In this document: one piece after another, positions 1 through 30,500 of the stretch | Numbering within the stretch: position 1 is the first letter of the stretch | Layout of the letters: every line of letters begins with the position of its first letter | Origin: Microglena sp. YARC | Taxonomy: Eukaryota > Chlorophyta > Chlorophyceae > Chlamydomonadales > Chlamydomonadaceae | Reading direction: 5' to 3' | Assembly: GCA_022414725.1 (NCBI GenBank) | Contig: CM039462.1 | Span: forward strand, 129,354,363-129,418,362 | Length of the DNA: 64,000 bases | The notes under the pieces: model-generated | Seen by the model: only the letters and a program-made list of their open reading frames with translations | What the model was told of the DNA's origin: nothing | Database searches by the model: none | Translations under genes and position numbers: made by a program

Positions 1-680
1 GTGACCTTCTGCTGCATGCCACTTCATCCACCCTTGCAGCACTACTGGCATTTAGTCATTTACCACACTGACCTTCTGCCAAGCATGTCACTTCATCCAC
101 CCCTTCCAAAACACCTCGTACAGGATTTCTGCATTGGGTTGGTTGGTTGGTTGATTGGGTTGTTGGTTGGGTTGGGGCTGGCCAAAAACTGACTTCAGCT
201 GCCATGCCACTTCATCCTACCCTCTTCACCACCTCATATAGGTTTTCTGCATCGGGTTGGTTGGTTGGTTGGTTTGGTTTGGTTGGTTGGTTGGTTGGGT
301 TGTGCTGGCCAAACTGACCTTCAGCTGCCATGCCACTTCATCACCCCTTCCAACCACCTCATATAGGTTTTTCTGCATTGGTTGGTTGGTTGGTTGGGTT
401 GGGTTGGGTGGTAGGTTGGGTGGGTTGGGTTGGGTTGGGTTGGTTGGGTTGGGTTTAGGTTGGGTTTGGGTTTGGCTGTCCAAAACTGACCTTCAGCTGC
501 ATGACATCAATCCCACCTTCCAGCACGGCGGCGGCACTGGATCATCTTCTCCTCTTCTCGAGGTGTTGGGCCTTCGCGATGATCCACCTCATTGAAGGCT
601 TTCTGCATGGGGTTGGTTGGTTGGTTGGTTGGTTGGTTGGGCCATGCAAACCATATCATTGTAGGCTCTCTGCATGGGGT
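1..680 (-). repeat. GGTTG pentamer DNA with repeated exon-edge-like units
   Basis: Five or so units of about 125 bp, at roughly 2, 66, 186, 314 and 485, pair a conserved 60-80 bp block with GGTTG runs. On the minus strand each block begins after CATGCAG and ends near GAAG|GTCAGT, so it resembles a short exon with acceptor and donor. This is the same organisation as in the kinesin introns, here for a minus-strand gene running off the left edge. Confidence 0.5.
507..601 (-). CDS. Possible exon of an unidentified minus-strand gene
   Basis: Minus-strand reading after CATGCAG gives KAFNEVDHREGPTPREEEK and an Arg-rich end, with a GT at the expected place (GAAG|GTGGGA). It is the least repetitive block of the array and could be the real exon from which the neighbouring blocks derive. 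I do not recognise the protein. Confidence 0.25.
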
Positions 681-1098
681 TGATTTTGTGTGTGTGTAAG
701 CTTGTGTGTGTGTGCTTTTGTGTGTGTTTGTGTGTGTGTGCATTTGTGTGGTGTGTAATGTGCGTGTATGTGCATGTGCTTTTTTTGTGCGTGCGCTTGT
801 GTGCGTGTTTGTGTGTATCTGAGTGTGCTTGTGTGTGTGTTTGTGTGTGTTTATGCGTGTGTGTGTTTGTGTGTATGTGTGTGTGCTTGCGTGTGTGTTT
901 CTGCGTGTGTGTGTGTGTGTGTGTGTGTGTTTGTGTATATGTGTGTGTACTTGAGTGTTTGTGTTTTGGGGGTGTAAATGTGTGTCCTTGTGTTTGTGTG
1001 TTTGTGTGTTTGTGCGCGTGCGTGTTTGTGTGTATGTGTGTGTGCTTGCGTGTGTGTTTGTGCGTGTGTGTGTGTGTGTGAGAGAGAGAGTTTGTATG
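664..1098. repeat. GT-rich microsatellite block
   Basis: Nearly uninterrupted TGTGTG/TTTGTG with a short GAGAGA end. The open frames through it on both strands are Cys/Val or His/Thr artefacts of the repeat. Confidence 0.9.
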
Positions 1099-1099
1099 T

Positions 1100-1180
1100 G
1101 TGCTTCTCGCAGAGAGGATGTGCCCATGTCCTCTTCCCTAGGGTGTTTGCCCTTGATCTCAATGTTGCTATTATGCATGT
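1100..1180 (-). CDS. Possible exon of the same minus-strand gene
   Basis: A unique block between GT-rich and CA-rich repeats; the minus strand reads NIEIKGKHPREEDMGTSS. A decayed partial copy of one edge lies at 1293-1330, like the junction copies elsewhere. No homology is recognised. Confidence 0.2.
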
Positions 1181-1349
1181 TAACAGTCACCCCCCAACCC
1201 TCTCCCCACACACCCATCACTCACACACACTTTCACCCTCCCCCCACACACACCACTCCCCCCCACACCCACCCACACCCACTCCAACTCCCTTGCCCTT
1301 GCTCTCAACTTAGCTATAAGGCATGGGGTGTTGTTGCTAGTATGCATGG

Positions 1350-2385
1350 GGTGTTAGGTTGGGATAGGTTATGTTAGTAACTTGTATGCAATTCTCCAGC
1401 TGGGAATCGAATTAGCGCACCAGTATCTCTTTTCCCGTCACAGGCATCGCATCCGCTGCCTTGGGCGTTTCCCTTGACACAAATTGTCCCTCGACGGGCC
1501 TAACCTTGGGCTGTCGGAGTGCGCTGGTCTACCTTGACCTTCCCGGACCGAATTATGTCTAAACTGTGGGGTGGAAGAAAAGAAGAAGAGGGCAGCAGCA
1601 ACGGATTTGGGGCGGGTTTCCGTGAATTGGAGTTTTGCGCGTTCGACAGGAAGAGGGGGGGGGAGGGGGGTGGGTTGACAGGTGGTTAACACGTGGTCGG
1701 GAAGTCAAGTTGGGGGGGGGGGGGGGGGGGGGGGGGCTTTAAATATAAAACGCAGGCTGGGAATCTCTCTCCTGGAATCGAGGGCGTCGCGAATGCGTAA
1801 TACGTAATACGTGAGAGAAAGTTGTGTACAGTATTCTTACTAGTCTAATTAGTAAGCTACTTGCTCATTAGTTTTCGAACGCTCCCAGCCTCCCTGCCAA
1901 CGCCAGGGACTGCTTCTTCGCCCTTTCTCGCAGTCTGCAGATCATGGTTTTCTTTACTTCTTTACTTTCGCCCCTGCCTGCACGCCGTGACTGGGCTAAA
2001 GCGGGTTTCCGTGTTCGCATGGCGGGATGCGCGCTTTAGGACTTGGGGTCACAAAAATTGGGGCCCCCACGGCCCCCCCAGGGAGGCGGGAGTCAAACGC
2101 TGTACCTCTTGCGGTGTGCATCAAGAGCCCCCACGTAGCGATAATGCAAGGAAAGATGTCGTGACAGGGGTTTTGAACCTATATATTTGGAGACTGTAAT
2201 TTCACACTGGTCTGTCCAAACGCACCCCACGTACCTACACATACACACACACCACACACACACACGGGCACACCCCCAACGCCAAACGCGACCCCTACCC
2301 AAACCCAAAAACCCAACCTAATACCAAATTCCTGAAACAATCCCAATCTCAACCCAAACCCAACCCAAAGCAAACCAAACATTGG
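1350..2385. other. Stretch without a recognised gene
   Basis: Mixed-complexity DNA with a 25-base G run at 1712-1736, followed by an AT-rich TATA-like stretch (1738-1751). A CA-rich run lies at 2230-2275. The TATA-like stretch could serve either strand; nothing else marks a promoter. Confidence 0.5.
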
Positions 2386-2680
2386 TGGGCGGTGGAGTGG
2401 GGAGGGTTGGGGTTGGGTTGGGGTTGGGTGGGGTTGGTGGGGTGGGGGTGGGTTGGAGTTGGGTTTTGGTTGGGGTTAGGTTGGGGTTGGGTTGGGGTTG
2501 GTTGGGTGTTTTGGTGTGAGGTGTTTTGGTTGGGGTTAGGGTTGGGTTGGGTTGGTAGGTTTGGGTTTTTGGGGTTGGGGGTAGGTCGGGTTTGGGGTTG
2601 GGTTGAAGTGAGGTTGGGGTGGGGTGGGTGGGGTGGGGTGGGGTGGGTGAGGAGGCAAGCTGATACCGCTTGAAACAGTT
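2386..2680. repeat. GGTTGGG-type low-complexity tract
   Basis: Irregular GGGTTG/GGGGTTGG repeats upstream of the kinesin gene. G-rich on the plus strand throughout and able to form G-quadruplexes in principle. Confidence 0.85.
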
Positions 2681-2701
2681 CAATTCAATCGGTCCTGAAA
2701 T

Positions 2702-2734
2702 ATGAGTCCAAGGGGCAGTACCTCGCCAAGCCTG
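2702..2734 (+). CDS. Possible kinesin-13 initiator mini-exon
   Basis: An ATG opens a 33-nt phase-0 stretch (MSPRGSTSPSL) ending at a GT, which would join in frame to the exon at 3154. The composition (Ser/Pro/Arg) is plausible for a kinesin-13 N-terminus, but the donor is weak and nothing else supports it. RNA 5' ends would decide. Confidence 0.2.
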
Positions 2735-3153
2735 GTACAAATCGACACCCACCGCTCCTCTCATGCAGGCCAATGCTTCTCTCCGCGGCCTCAGACTTCC
2801 CATCGGAGTTAGACTTTGCTGAACATATCCTTCTTATCCCTGACTTAGCTGATACCTGGAGGCATTCTCCTCACTACCAAGCTTTGAAAACCTTGCCCGC
2901 TCTTAAGACGACACATTACCCAGCGGCGCGATCAATCTTGTCTTCTCTTCTTTCCCCCAGCGCTTTGCTTGAACGCTGAAGATTCCCCTGCGGAAAGAAG
3001 TTCCAGAGATGCTGTAGCCCTACCTCGAGGATTTTGGGTACCCACCAAATCACCCCTCCTCTTCTATCTGAAGCGTTTCCCGGATAATTTTCGATTTCTG
3101 ATCCAAGAGCGGCCACACCCGCTCCGTTTCCCTCTGTCTCCAACGTTCTACAG

Positions 3154-21664
<18,511 letters not shown>

Positions 21665-22865
21665 TGATAACGCCTGGTGGGCGTGGTATTAAGGGACCCC
21701 GGGCAAATTTGAATTTGAATTGTTACATGGTTTTCCAGCCAACTCTGGGCTTCGGGGGCAGGGGAGGGTGGCAAATTTGAATTTGAATTGTTACCTGCTT
21801 TTCAGCCAACTCTGGGCTGCTCACCGTCTTCCAGATCCGTAGGATACCTTTGGACACAAGGGAGCGTACTAAGCGAAATAAACAGTTTAAAGACTTGTCC
21901 AAGTTCAGGTCAGGTGTGCTGCAGGGCTACGGAGGCTGGCATATTTTGAAATTTGAAGTAGCTGTGCGTGCAGCGCCGTAGTGTCCACGATATTAATAAT
22001 GTAGGAGGCATCGCCTCAGTTTGGCAACAAGTGAAGGACTACGGGGTGTAAATTACAGGACGGCCATTGTCCTAGCCTGGGTGTAATGCTTTTTCTATCA
22101 TATCCCGGTGGCTTTATTTGGTGAGATTATATGGCCTTCAGGCTGTCCGCCGTCTGCAGGTAGAGTAAACATGGTTTGCATAAATGCTACTAGACCACAC
22201 CAGGGTTGGTATTGAATTTGAACTTGGTTACATAGCTTCAGCCAGCAATTTGGCTGCTCGCCGTCTTCGGGAGTAAAAATATTATTACCAGGAAAATGTA
22301 GACTCGAACAAAACACTTTTTCCCCATTTTTCTTTTCAATTTGCTTTTTTGGTTGGTCAACGGTTAATCGAAATCTACGATTTCTGGCGTGTCTGTGTGT
22401 CTGTTCTCAAAAGCTACTTTTCATGGGGCAAAACGCAAATCTAGTGAGCCATATGTACGTTTCCAATCTAACGGTTCCTCCAAAATCTACGTTTGAGACA
22501 GGTTTGAGACGTAAATTTTGACGTCTTGAGCAAGCCGGCACCAATTGAGAGCAAACCGGCACCATTTTTTCTGTTTGCTGGAGTTGCTGGATTTGGTTTG
22601 CTTACATGGCATATTAGCCTTCAAGTTGCTAGCCATCTGCGGGCCAAGCCAAGCTAAAAATGTTTGGTTTGTTTTGATTACGTGGCATATCAGCCTCTAA
22701 GCTGCTTGCCATCTGTAGGCGAAAAATTACCTGGAGGGGCGTGGTTCAGGGTTTTTGGTGCAAGTTTTTTGGTTCTAAACTTTAATTCTCGGCTGTGCTA
22801 TATACCCCAGTCTGGGGGTTGGGAAGATGAACAAATTTTAAATCGGTATACTCGGTATTGCTAAC
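21665..22865. other. Intergenic DNA with dispersed repeats
   Basis: Holds the likely kinesin 3' UTR (TGTAA at 22047-22051 and 22082-22086) and several copies of a dispersed element containing TTTGAATTTGAATTGTTAC and GCTGCTCGCCGTCTTC (near 21717, 21776, 22120 and 22213). No supported gene. Confidence 0.6.
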
Positions 22866-23051
22866 CAGGGTAATTCAAAGCGCGCGCTTTTGAGCGCTGA
22901 CTTTTTGACTCCCTCTGCGCTTTAAGCGCAGTTTTTTGCACCCCCCTTTGGGCGCAGCAAGCACTTTTGCGCTTTTTGCACTACAAAGCGCAATTTTTTT
23001 GTTTCCAAGTGCGCTAAAGCGCTGGCCAATTTGGCCATTTGAAGTACCCTG
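22866..23051. mobile_element. Non-autonomous hAT-like MITE, GCGC family, copy 1
   Basis: 186 bp bounded by CAGGGTAATTC and its near inverse GAAGTACCCTG. The interior is full of GCGCTTT/AAAGCGC pairs. Homologous to the copies at 30404 and 40121. No clear 8-bp target duplication is visible here. Confidence 0.75.
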
Positions 23052-23985
23052 GCGTGGGTGAAAGGGGCCCGCTACCTGATGCGCAGCTGAGGAAGTATCT
23101 GCGGGTGGATGAACATAGGGAATATGTCTGTTTGTTTGTTGCAGTCCAGGAGGGGGGGGGTCGGCTACTCCTAGGTTTTTTCTTACTTTTTTACTCAGAC
23201 CTCCAAGTGAAATTCTGAGACCACCATTGATTTTTCCTTAGACAAGGGTTGTTCATAGGCACAGCTTCACACCTGGATTGATGTATGGGTGGGTGAATGG
23301 ACGGGTGAGTATGGGTGGCTTAATGGGTGGCTTGATGGATGGTTTGTATGGGCGGTTTGGGTGGGTGAGTATGGGTGGTATGGATGGCGTGTGATGGATG
23401 GGTGGGTGAAACGGGTGAGTTTTGGGTGTATGGATGGGCAAGGTGGGTGGGGGGTGAATGGGCGAGTATTTTGAACAAACAGCACAATCCGCTGTTTGGG
23501 AATTCTGAGATGCCATTGTGTGCGCCATATTGGACCCCCCCCGAATCCAGATCTAAGTTTTCTGTAATGGGTATTTCTATTTAAGGGGCGGGGGGGGGGT
23601 ACACCCTGGGGGGGCACCGGGCCAGCCCACAGTCAGGACTTCAGGCCTCGGTGTGGGCAGCCAGCTGACGTGGACCCACGGTGACGTGGACCTGGATCTG
23701 GATACCAAGCAAGCCACTCCACACGTTGTTTGTTTTTTTACACGTTCCCATCGATCAGCTGATCAGCTGATCAGGGCTGATCCACCCCACCCCAGTCCAT
23801 CCCGACGCACTACCGACCCCTCCTCCCTGTCTGCGTACCCCAACCTTCTTCGTGCATCTATCCATCGGTCTGCTGATCCATCTCCCGGCCATTGCAGTAA
23901 ACCCACTACACACCTTACAAACCAACCAACCAACAACCTTCACCTCCTCGCCTGTCGAAACTCCTTCAACTCGACAGCATCAAAC
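23052..23985. other. Intergenic DNA upstream of the lumen-protein gene
   Basis: Includes GGGTGAGTATGGGTGG-like tandem DNA (23285-23465) and a GATCAGCT direct repeat (23754-23780). The last few hundred bases probably hold the promoter and 5' UTR of the gene starting at 23986; no clear box is seen. Confidence 0.5.
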
Positions 23986-24231
23986 ATGCGCGCTGCTTCT
24001 GCCATCTCAAGAAAGCCGTCCAGCCTGGATTGCGAAAGGCAATACTCGAGTCTTTCAGCAACTGCTCGAGGCGTTCCCTCGTTGGCGGTGGTCAGATCTG
24101 ACCCCGCGATCAGCCGGAGACGTGTGGTTTCGGTCCAGGCCCAGGATGTTTCTAGAAGGACGTCCATCGGGTCCATGACCGTTGGACTCAGTGCCATGAT
24201 TGTCGAAGGTGCCCATGCCAACGTAGTTCAG
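23986..24231 (+). CDS. Lumen-protein exon 1: transit peptide and Tat-like signal
   Basis: ATG in the context TCAAACATG, 82 codons, phase 0 at a GTGAGG donor. Encodes the bipartite signal, with SRRTS before the hydrophobic segment and AHA|N as probable processing site. An in-frame upstream GTG-to-ATG extension is open but looks like 5' UTR. Confidence 0.65.
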
Positions 24232-24409
24232 GTGAGGGTGTGTATGGAGGAGGAGTGGGGGTGGTGGTGGTGGGGTTGGTAGTGTGTGTGTGTGGTGGTG
24301 TGTGTGTGTGGGTGGGGGTGGTGGGGTGTGGGGTGTGGGTGGGGGAGGGGGGTATGTGACGTGTGTGTTTGTGTGTGTGTGTGTGTGTGGGTAGGTGGTG
24401 GGTGGGTGT

Positions 24410-24440
<31 letters not shown>

Positions 24441-24538
24441 GGGCAGGTGAGAGTTGGGGATTCTCACCTCTGTCACGTGGTGCATGGACGCTTGGGCTTT
24501 ACCGGGAATGGTGGAGGAGTGATGGTGGTGGAGGAGCT

Positions 24539-24572
<34 letters not shown>

Positions 24573-27500
24573 TGTGTGTATGTATGTGTGTGTGTGTGGT
24601 GTGTGTCTGTGTGTGTGTAGGTGGGTAGGTGAGTGTGTGGGGGGTCATCATCTCCACTTATAAGGGCATCGGCGCTTGGGATTTATTGGAGACTGGTGGT
24701 GATGTGGTGTGGTGGTGTGTGTGTGTATGGTGGTGGGGTGGTGGGGGTGGTGGGGGAGCGGCAGGGAGATGTGTTTAGTGTGTGGTATGTGTCTTTTCGT
24801 GTGTATGTGGGGTTGGGGTTGGGGGAAGGTGCGAAAGAAGTAGGGGGAGTAGGAGGACGGGGTGTGGGGAAGGTGCAAAGAAGTAGGGGGGGGGGGGGGG
24901 GAGGTGTGAAGAAGTAGGGGATGGGCAAGGGGTTGGAGGAAGGTGCGAAGAAGCAGGGGGGGGGAGGTGCGGAGAATTGTTTTTTTGGGGGGGGGGGGGG
25001 AAGAAAGTGCCGAGAAGTTGGGGGGGTGGGGTGGGGAAGTGTGAGAAGTTGGGGGTGGGGTGGGGGAAGGTGTGGAGAAGTTGGGGTGGGGTGGGGGAAG
25101 GTGCGAAGAAGCAGGGGTGGGGGTGGGGAAGGTGCGAAGAAGCTACGTGTGGGTGGGGGAAGGTGCAAAGAAGTAGGGGATGGGGCGGGGATGGGGAAGG
25201 TGTGAAGAAGTTGGGGGTGGGGAAGGGGAGGTTCGAAGAAGCTAGGGGCAGGGGTGGGGGAAGGTGCGAAGAAGTTAGGGTGGGGGTGGGGGAAGGTGCT
25301 AAGAAGCTGGGGGTGGGTGGGGGAAGGTGCAAACAAGTTGGGGGTGGGGTGGGGGAAGGTGCGAAGAAGTTGGGGCTGGGGTGGGGGACGGTGCGAAAAA
25401 GTTGGAGGCAAGGGGTTGGGGAAGTGCAAAGAAGTTAGGGGTGGGGGTGGGGGGGGGGTGGGGGAAGGTGCGAAGAAAGCTGGGTGGGGTGGGGAAAGGT
25501 GCGAAGAAGCTAGGGGTGGGTGGGGGAAGGTGCAAACAAGTTGGTGGGGGGGGTGGGGGAAAGGTGCGAAGAAGCTGGGGGTGGGTGGGGGAAGGTGCAA
25601 AGAAGCTGGGGTGGGGAAGGTAAGAAGAAGTTGGGGTGGGGTGGGGAAGGTGCGAAAGTTGGGGGTGGGGCGGAGGAAGGTGCGAAGAAGTTGGGGGTGG
25701 GGTAGGGAAGGTGTGTAGAAGTAGGGGGTGGGGGCAGGGGGGCGGAGGAAGGTGCGGAGAAGTTAGGGGGGGGGGGGGGGGGGAGGTGCTGAGAGTACTG
25801 GAAGATGTGTTTAGTGTGTGTGTTTTTCGTGTGTTGAGGGGTGTGGGGTGGGGTGAGGAAAGGAGTGGGGGTGGGGTGGGTGGGTGGAGGGGCTCCCACT
25901 GTTACATGGCTCCCGTAAACTACATAACAGGTATCCCTCATATCTGTTTGTGTTTTTCGTGTGTTGGTGTGTTTGGTGAGGTTGGTGTTGTGTGTGTAGG
26001 GGGGGGGGGGGGGGGGGGGGGGGAGATGTTGAGGAGTATGGGAAGGTTTGTTTAGTGTGTGGTTGGTGTGTGTGTATGTGTGTGTGTGTGTGTGTGGGGG
26101 GGGGATAGGGGTGAGGAAGGGGGGGGGGGGGGGGGGGGGGGGGGTGGGGGCAACCTCTGTTACATGGCTCCCTTTTGCTGCATAACAGATCTCTTCATTT
26201 GTGTTTTCGTGCGCTGGTGTGTTTGTGAGGTTAGTGTGTGTGTGTGGTGGTGCTGGTGGTGGTGCTGGTGGTGGTGGTGGTGGGGGGCAACCTCTGTTAC
26301 ATGGTTCCCCATAACTGCATAAAGTGATACATATAATGAATAGTGCGCTTTATTACCAGGCGTGAGGTTGCGGGGGCCAGCCCGTTTGCTTTCACTGGGG
26401 GCAACCACCAAACATCCACTGGGGCCAACCACAAAACAAAACAAAACGCCTGGAGGGGTGTGGTATTAAGGGGACCCTCCCGTACGCCGCAGCTGGGGAA
26501 AGTCACCATGCCAACCACCAAACATAAGTGCATAGCATGCAACCCGTGTATCCCTTCATATCATACTCAGGACGGTCACTCGTGATTCATGAGGGAGGAG
26601 ATTTCACCAGAGTCTGCTATGGCTTCCCTCATGCACAAATATGTCATCTTATTCATGACGTCATTCCCATAACTACATAACTACATAGCATGCAACCGTG
26701 TATCCCTTCATATCCTATTCATTACTTCATTAATGCACCAATATGTCATCCTGTTCAGGACATCATTCCCATAACCACATAACTACATAGCATGCAAACG
26801 TTCATCCCTTCATGTCCTATTCAGGACTTCCCTCACATACAAATATGTCATCTTATTCATGACATCATGCCCATAACTACATTACTACATAGCATGCTCC
26901 CTTGTGTATCCCTTCATATTCTATTCAGGACTTCACTCATGTACCAATATGACATGCAACCGTGTATCCCTTCATGTCCTATTCAGGACTTCACTCATGT
27001 ACCAATATGACATGCAACCGTGTATCCCTTCATGTCCTATTCAGGACTTCACTCATGTACCAATATGACATGCAAACCGTGTATCCCTTCATGTCCTATT
27101 CAGGACTTCACTCATGTACCAATATGACATGCAACCGTGTATCCCTTCATGTCCTATTCAGGACTTCACTCATGTACCAATATGACATGCAACCGTGTAT
27201 CCCTTCATGTCCTATTCAGGACTTCACTCATGTACCAATATGGCATGCAACCGTTCAGGACATCATTCACATATCCACACAACTACATAGCATGCACACG
27301 TGTATTCCTTCATGTCCTTAATCAGTGCTCCACTTGTGGATTCATGAGGGAAGAGATTTCACCAGAGCTTGCTGTGGCTTCCCTCTTGCACAAATATGAC
27401 ATCTTATTCATGACATCATGCCCATAACTACATTACTACATGCATGCAACCTTGTGTATCCCTTCATATCCTATCCAGGACTCCACTCATGTACCAATAT

Positions 27501-30500
27501 GACATGCAACTGTTTATTCCTCCATATCCTATTCAGCACAGGACATCACTCAATGTGACATCCTGTTCAGGGCGTCATTCACATAACAGCATAGCTACAC
27601 ATCTCCATAGCATGCCCCCTTGTGTATCCCTTCATATCCTATTCAGGACTCCACTCATGTACCAATATGACATGTAACCGTTCATGACATCATTCACACA
27701 ACTACATAGCATGCCCCCTTGTGTATCCCTTCATATCCTATTCAGGACTCCACTCATGTACCAATATGACATGTAACCGTTCATGACATCATTCACACAA
27801 CTACATAGCATGCCTCCTTGTGTATCCCTTCATATCCTATTCAGGACTCCACTCATGTACCAATATGACATGTAACCGTTCATGACATCATTCACACAAC
27901 TACATAGCATGCCCCCTTGTGTATCCCTTCAAATCCTATTCAGGACTCCACTCATGTACCAATATGACATGTAACCGTTCATGACATCATTCACACAACT
28001 ACATAGCATGCCCCCTTGTGTATCCTTTCATATCCTATTCAGGACTCCACTCATGTACCAATATGACATGTAACCGTTCAGGACATCATTCACACAACTG
28101 CATAGCATGCAACGCTTTATTCCTTCATATCCTATTCAGGACTTCACTCATGTACTAATATGACATCTTATTCAAGGTATCATCTCCATAATTTCATAAC
28201 CACACAACTACATAGCATGCAACCTTGTGTATCCCTTCATGACCTATTTAGGACTTAACTCGTGGATTCATGAGGGAGGAGATTTCACCAGAGACTGCTG
28301 TGGCTTCCCTCATGTACCAATATGAAATCATATTTAGGATGTCATTCCCAAAACTACAGAAGTTCATAGCGTGCAACCGTTTATTCCTTCATGTCCTATT
28401 CAGGACTTAACTCGTGGATTCATGAGGGAGGAGATTTCACCAGAGACTGCTGTGGCCATCCTCAAGGACGCCGTGGTTGTACTGCAGAAGATTCAGGTAA
28501 TCATGGTACCGCCTGGTGGGGCGTGGTATTAAGGTAGCCCGTCTTACGGTGGTAGGGAACGGGCTGCCATTTTACCTGTGGCTTCCCTCAAGGACGCTGT
28601 GGCTGTACTGCAGAAGATTCAGATAATAATGGTACCGCCTGGTCTGGATCCATCATTCGGTTCCTTGAGGAACGTTTTGGATTTATAGCAATTCAGGGAA
28701 TGAACTGGACAACCGTTTCGTACTTCGTCGAGAATTGTCGAGAATTCCAGGCCAAATTGACGAGAATTCTCGGAATTCCAGGCCAAATTCTCGACGAAGT
28801 ACGAAGTACGAGTTCTCGCGGAAACGGTTTGTCCAGTTCATCCCCTGAATTGCTATAAAGTTGACAGAGGCTCTGAAGAGCACAGGATGAAAAAAGTAAT
28901 GATAAAGCCTGGTGGGGCATGGAATTAAGGGAGCCCGTCTTACGGTGGTGGGGAACGGGCTGCTACTTGACCTGGACAAAGATTCAGGTGGTAATGATAA
29001 CGCCTTGTGGGGTGTGGTATTAAGGGAGCCCGGCTTACGGTGGTAGGTAACGGGCTGCTACTTTACCTGGACAAAGCTACACTGCAGAGGATCTTGGGAA
29101 TAATGAAACACTCCATCACAACTGAGCAGCCCCCAGGATTACCCCGTTGTCTGTTTGACCGCCCCCACAAAACCGTCAGCCAACTATCTCATAACTAACT
29201 GGCTTAGGTCAGCTCCATTTCCGATGCCACCTGTCATTCTGTTGCCAACATACACCGCAAGTTTTTCCGGGTCGCTTGCGACGCTGCATAGGACTTCAGT
29301 TAGCACCCCAGAACTAACATCCACGCAACCGGCTCAGTTCTGAGGATTGTGATATGGTCATGGTTATGCCCCGTGGCCCCTTGACCATGCTTCTTGCACT
29401 CAAGCCTTTCCTGTGTGGTGGTTCATTTGACATGAAACACTTCATCACAACTGAGCAGTTTCTCATGGATTTTAGCACCCCAGAACCAACATCCACGCCA
29501 CCGGCTCAGTTCTAAGGATTGTGATATGGTCATGGTTATGCCCTGTGGGCCCTTGACCATGCTTCTTGTACTCAAGCCTTTCCTGTGTGGTGGTTCATTT
29601 GCCATGAAACACTTCATCATAACTGAGCAGTTTGCATGGATGTTAGCACCCCAGAACCAACATCCATGCCACCGGCTCAGTTCTGAGGATTGTGATATGG
29701 TCATGGTGATGCCCTCTGGCCCCTTGACCATGCTTCAACCATGCACTCAAGACTTCCAGGTGTAGTGGTTAATTTGACATGGAACACTTCATCATAACTG
29801 AGCAGTTTGCGTGGATGTTAGCTGCCCAGAACTAGCATCCACGCCACCAGCTCGGTTACAAGGCATGGGATATTGCTGCCTCACCCATAGACCCCTAACT
29901 CCCCAACCCGCTACCCCCCTAACCCCTCCAGCCTCCAATTCCTGACCCTTAACCCCGCACCCCTGCACCCCACCAACCTCTAACCCCACCCTTACCCCCT
30001 AACCCGCTAACACCGCTAACCTCAAATTCCTAACCCACCCAACCCTGTAGACCATTGCTGCCACACCCACGGATCCCTAACTACTCAATTCCTCTTACCC
30101 CCTAACCCCCTAATCCCTATCCCATCCCTTCATACATTTGACTTGACACATTCGTGTAAACAATTGCTGCCACACCCATGGATCCCAAACTCCCCAATTG
30201 CACTAACCGCCAACCCCCTCCAACCCCTAATCCCCAATTCCCATCCCATACCTTCATTCATTTGATTTTACACATTCTTGTAGACAATTGTTGCCACACC
30301 CATGGATCCCTAACTCCCCAACCCCCTCGAACTCCCCAACCCCCTCTAACCCCCAACCCCCTACCCCCAACCTCCTAACCCCCCCCCCTAATCCCTATCC
30401 CATCAGGGTACTTCCATTGACCAAATTGGCCAGTGCTTTAGCGCCACTTGAAAACAAAAAAAAACTGCGCTTTGTAGTGCAAAAAGCGCAAAAGTTGCAT

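Noticed and set aside
674..1377. Long open frames through GT/CA repeats (Cys/Val and His/Thr proteins)
   Set aside because: Every frame of a TG or CA repeat is open; no start context, no complex sequence.
1400..1430. tRNA B-box-like string (minus strand ATTCGATTCCC)
   Set aside because: No matching A box, acceptor stem or anticodon arm could be found around it.
1738..1751. TATA-like box
   Set aside because: Equally readable on both strands and not placed at a sensible distance from a proven start; kept only as a remark.
24683..25941. 305-residue Pro/Phe/His minus-strand frame and its Gly/Lys plus-strand counterparts
   Set aside because: Direct translation of the GGTGCGAAGAAG minisatellite; periodic and inside an intron of the plus-strand gene.
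26953..28100. CRISPR-like regular repeats
   Set aside because: Units are contiguous tandem copies without unique spacers, and each contains the exon 2 acceptor; eukaryotic intron DNA.
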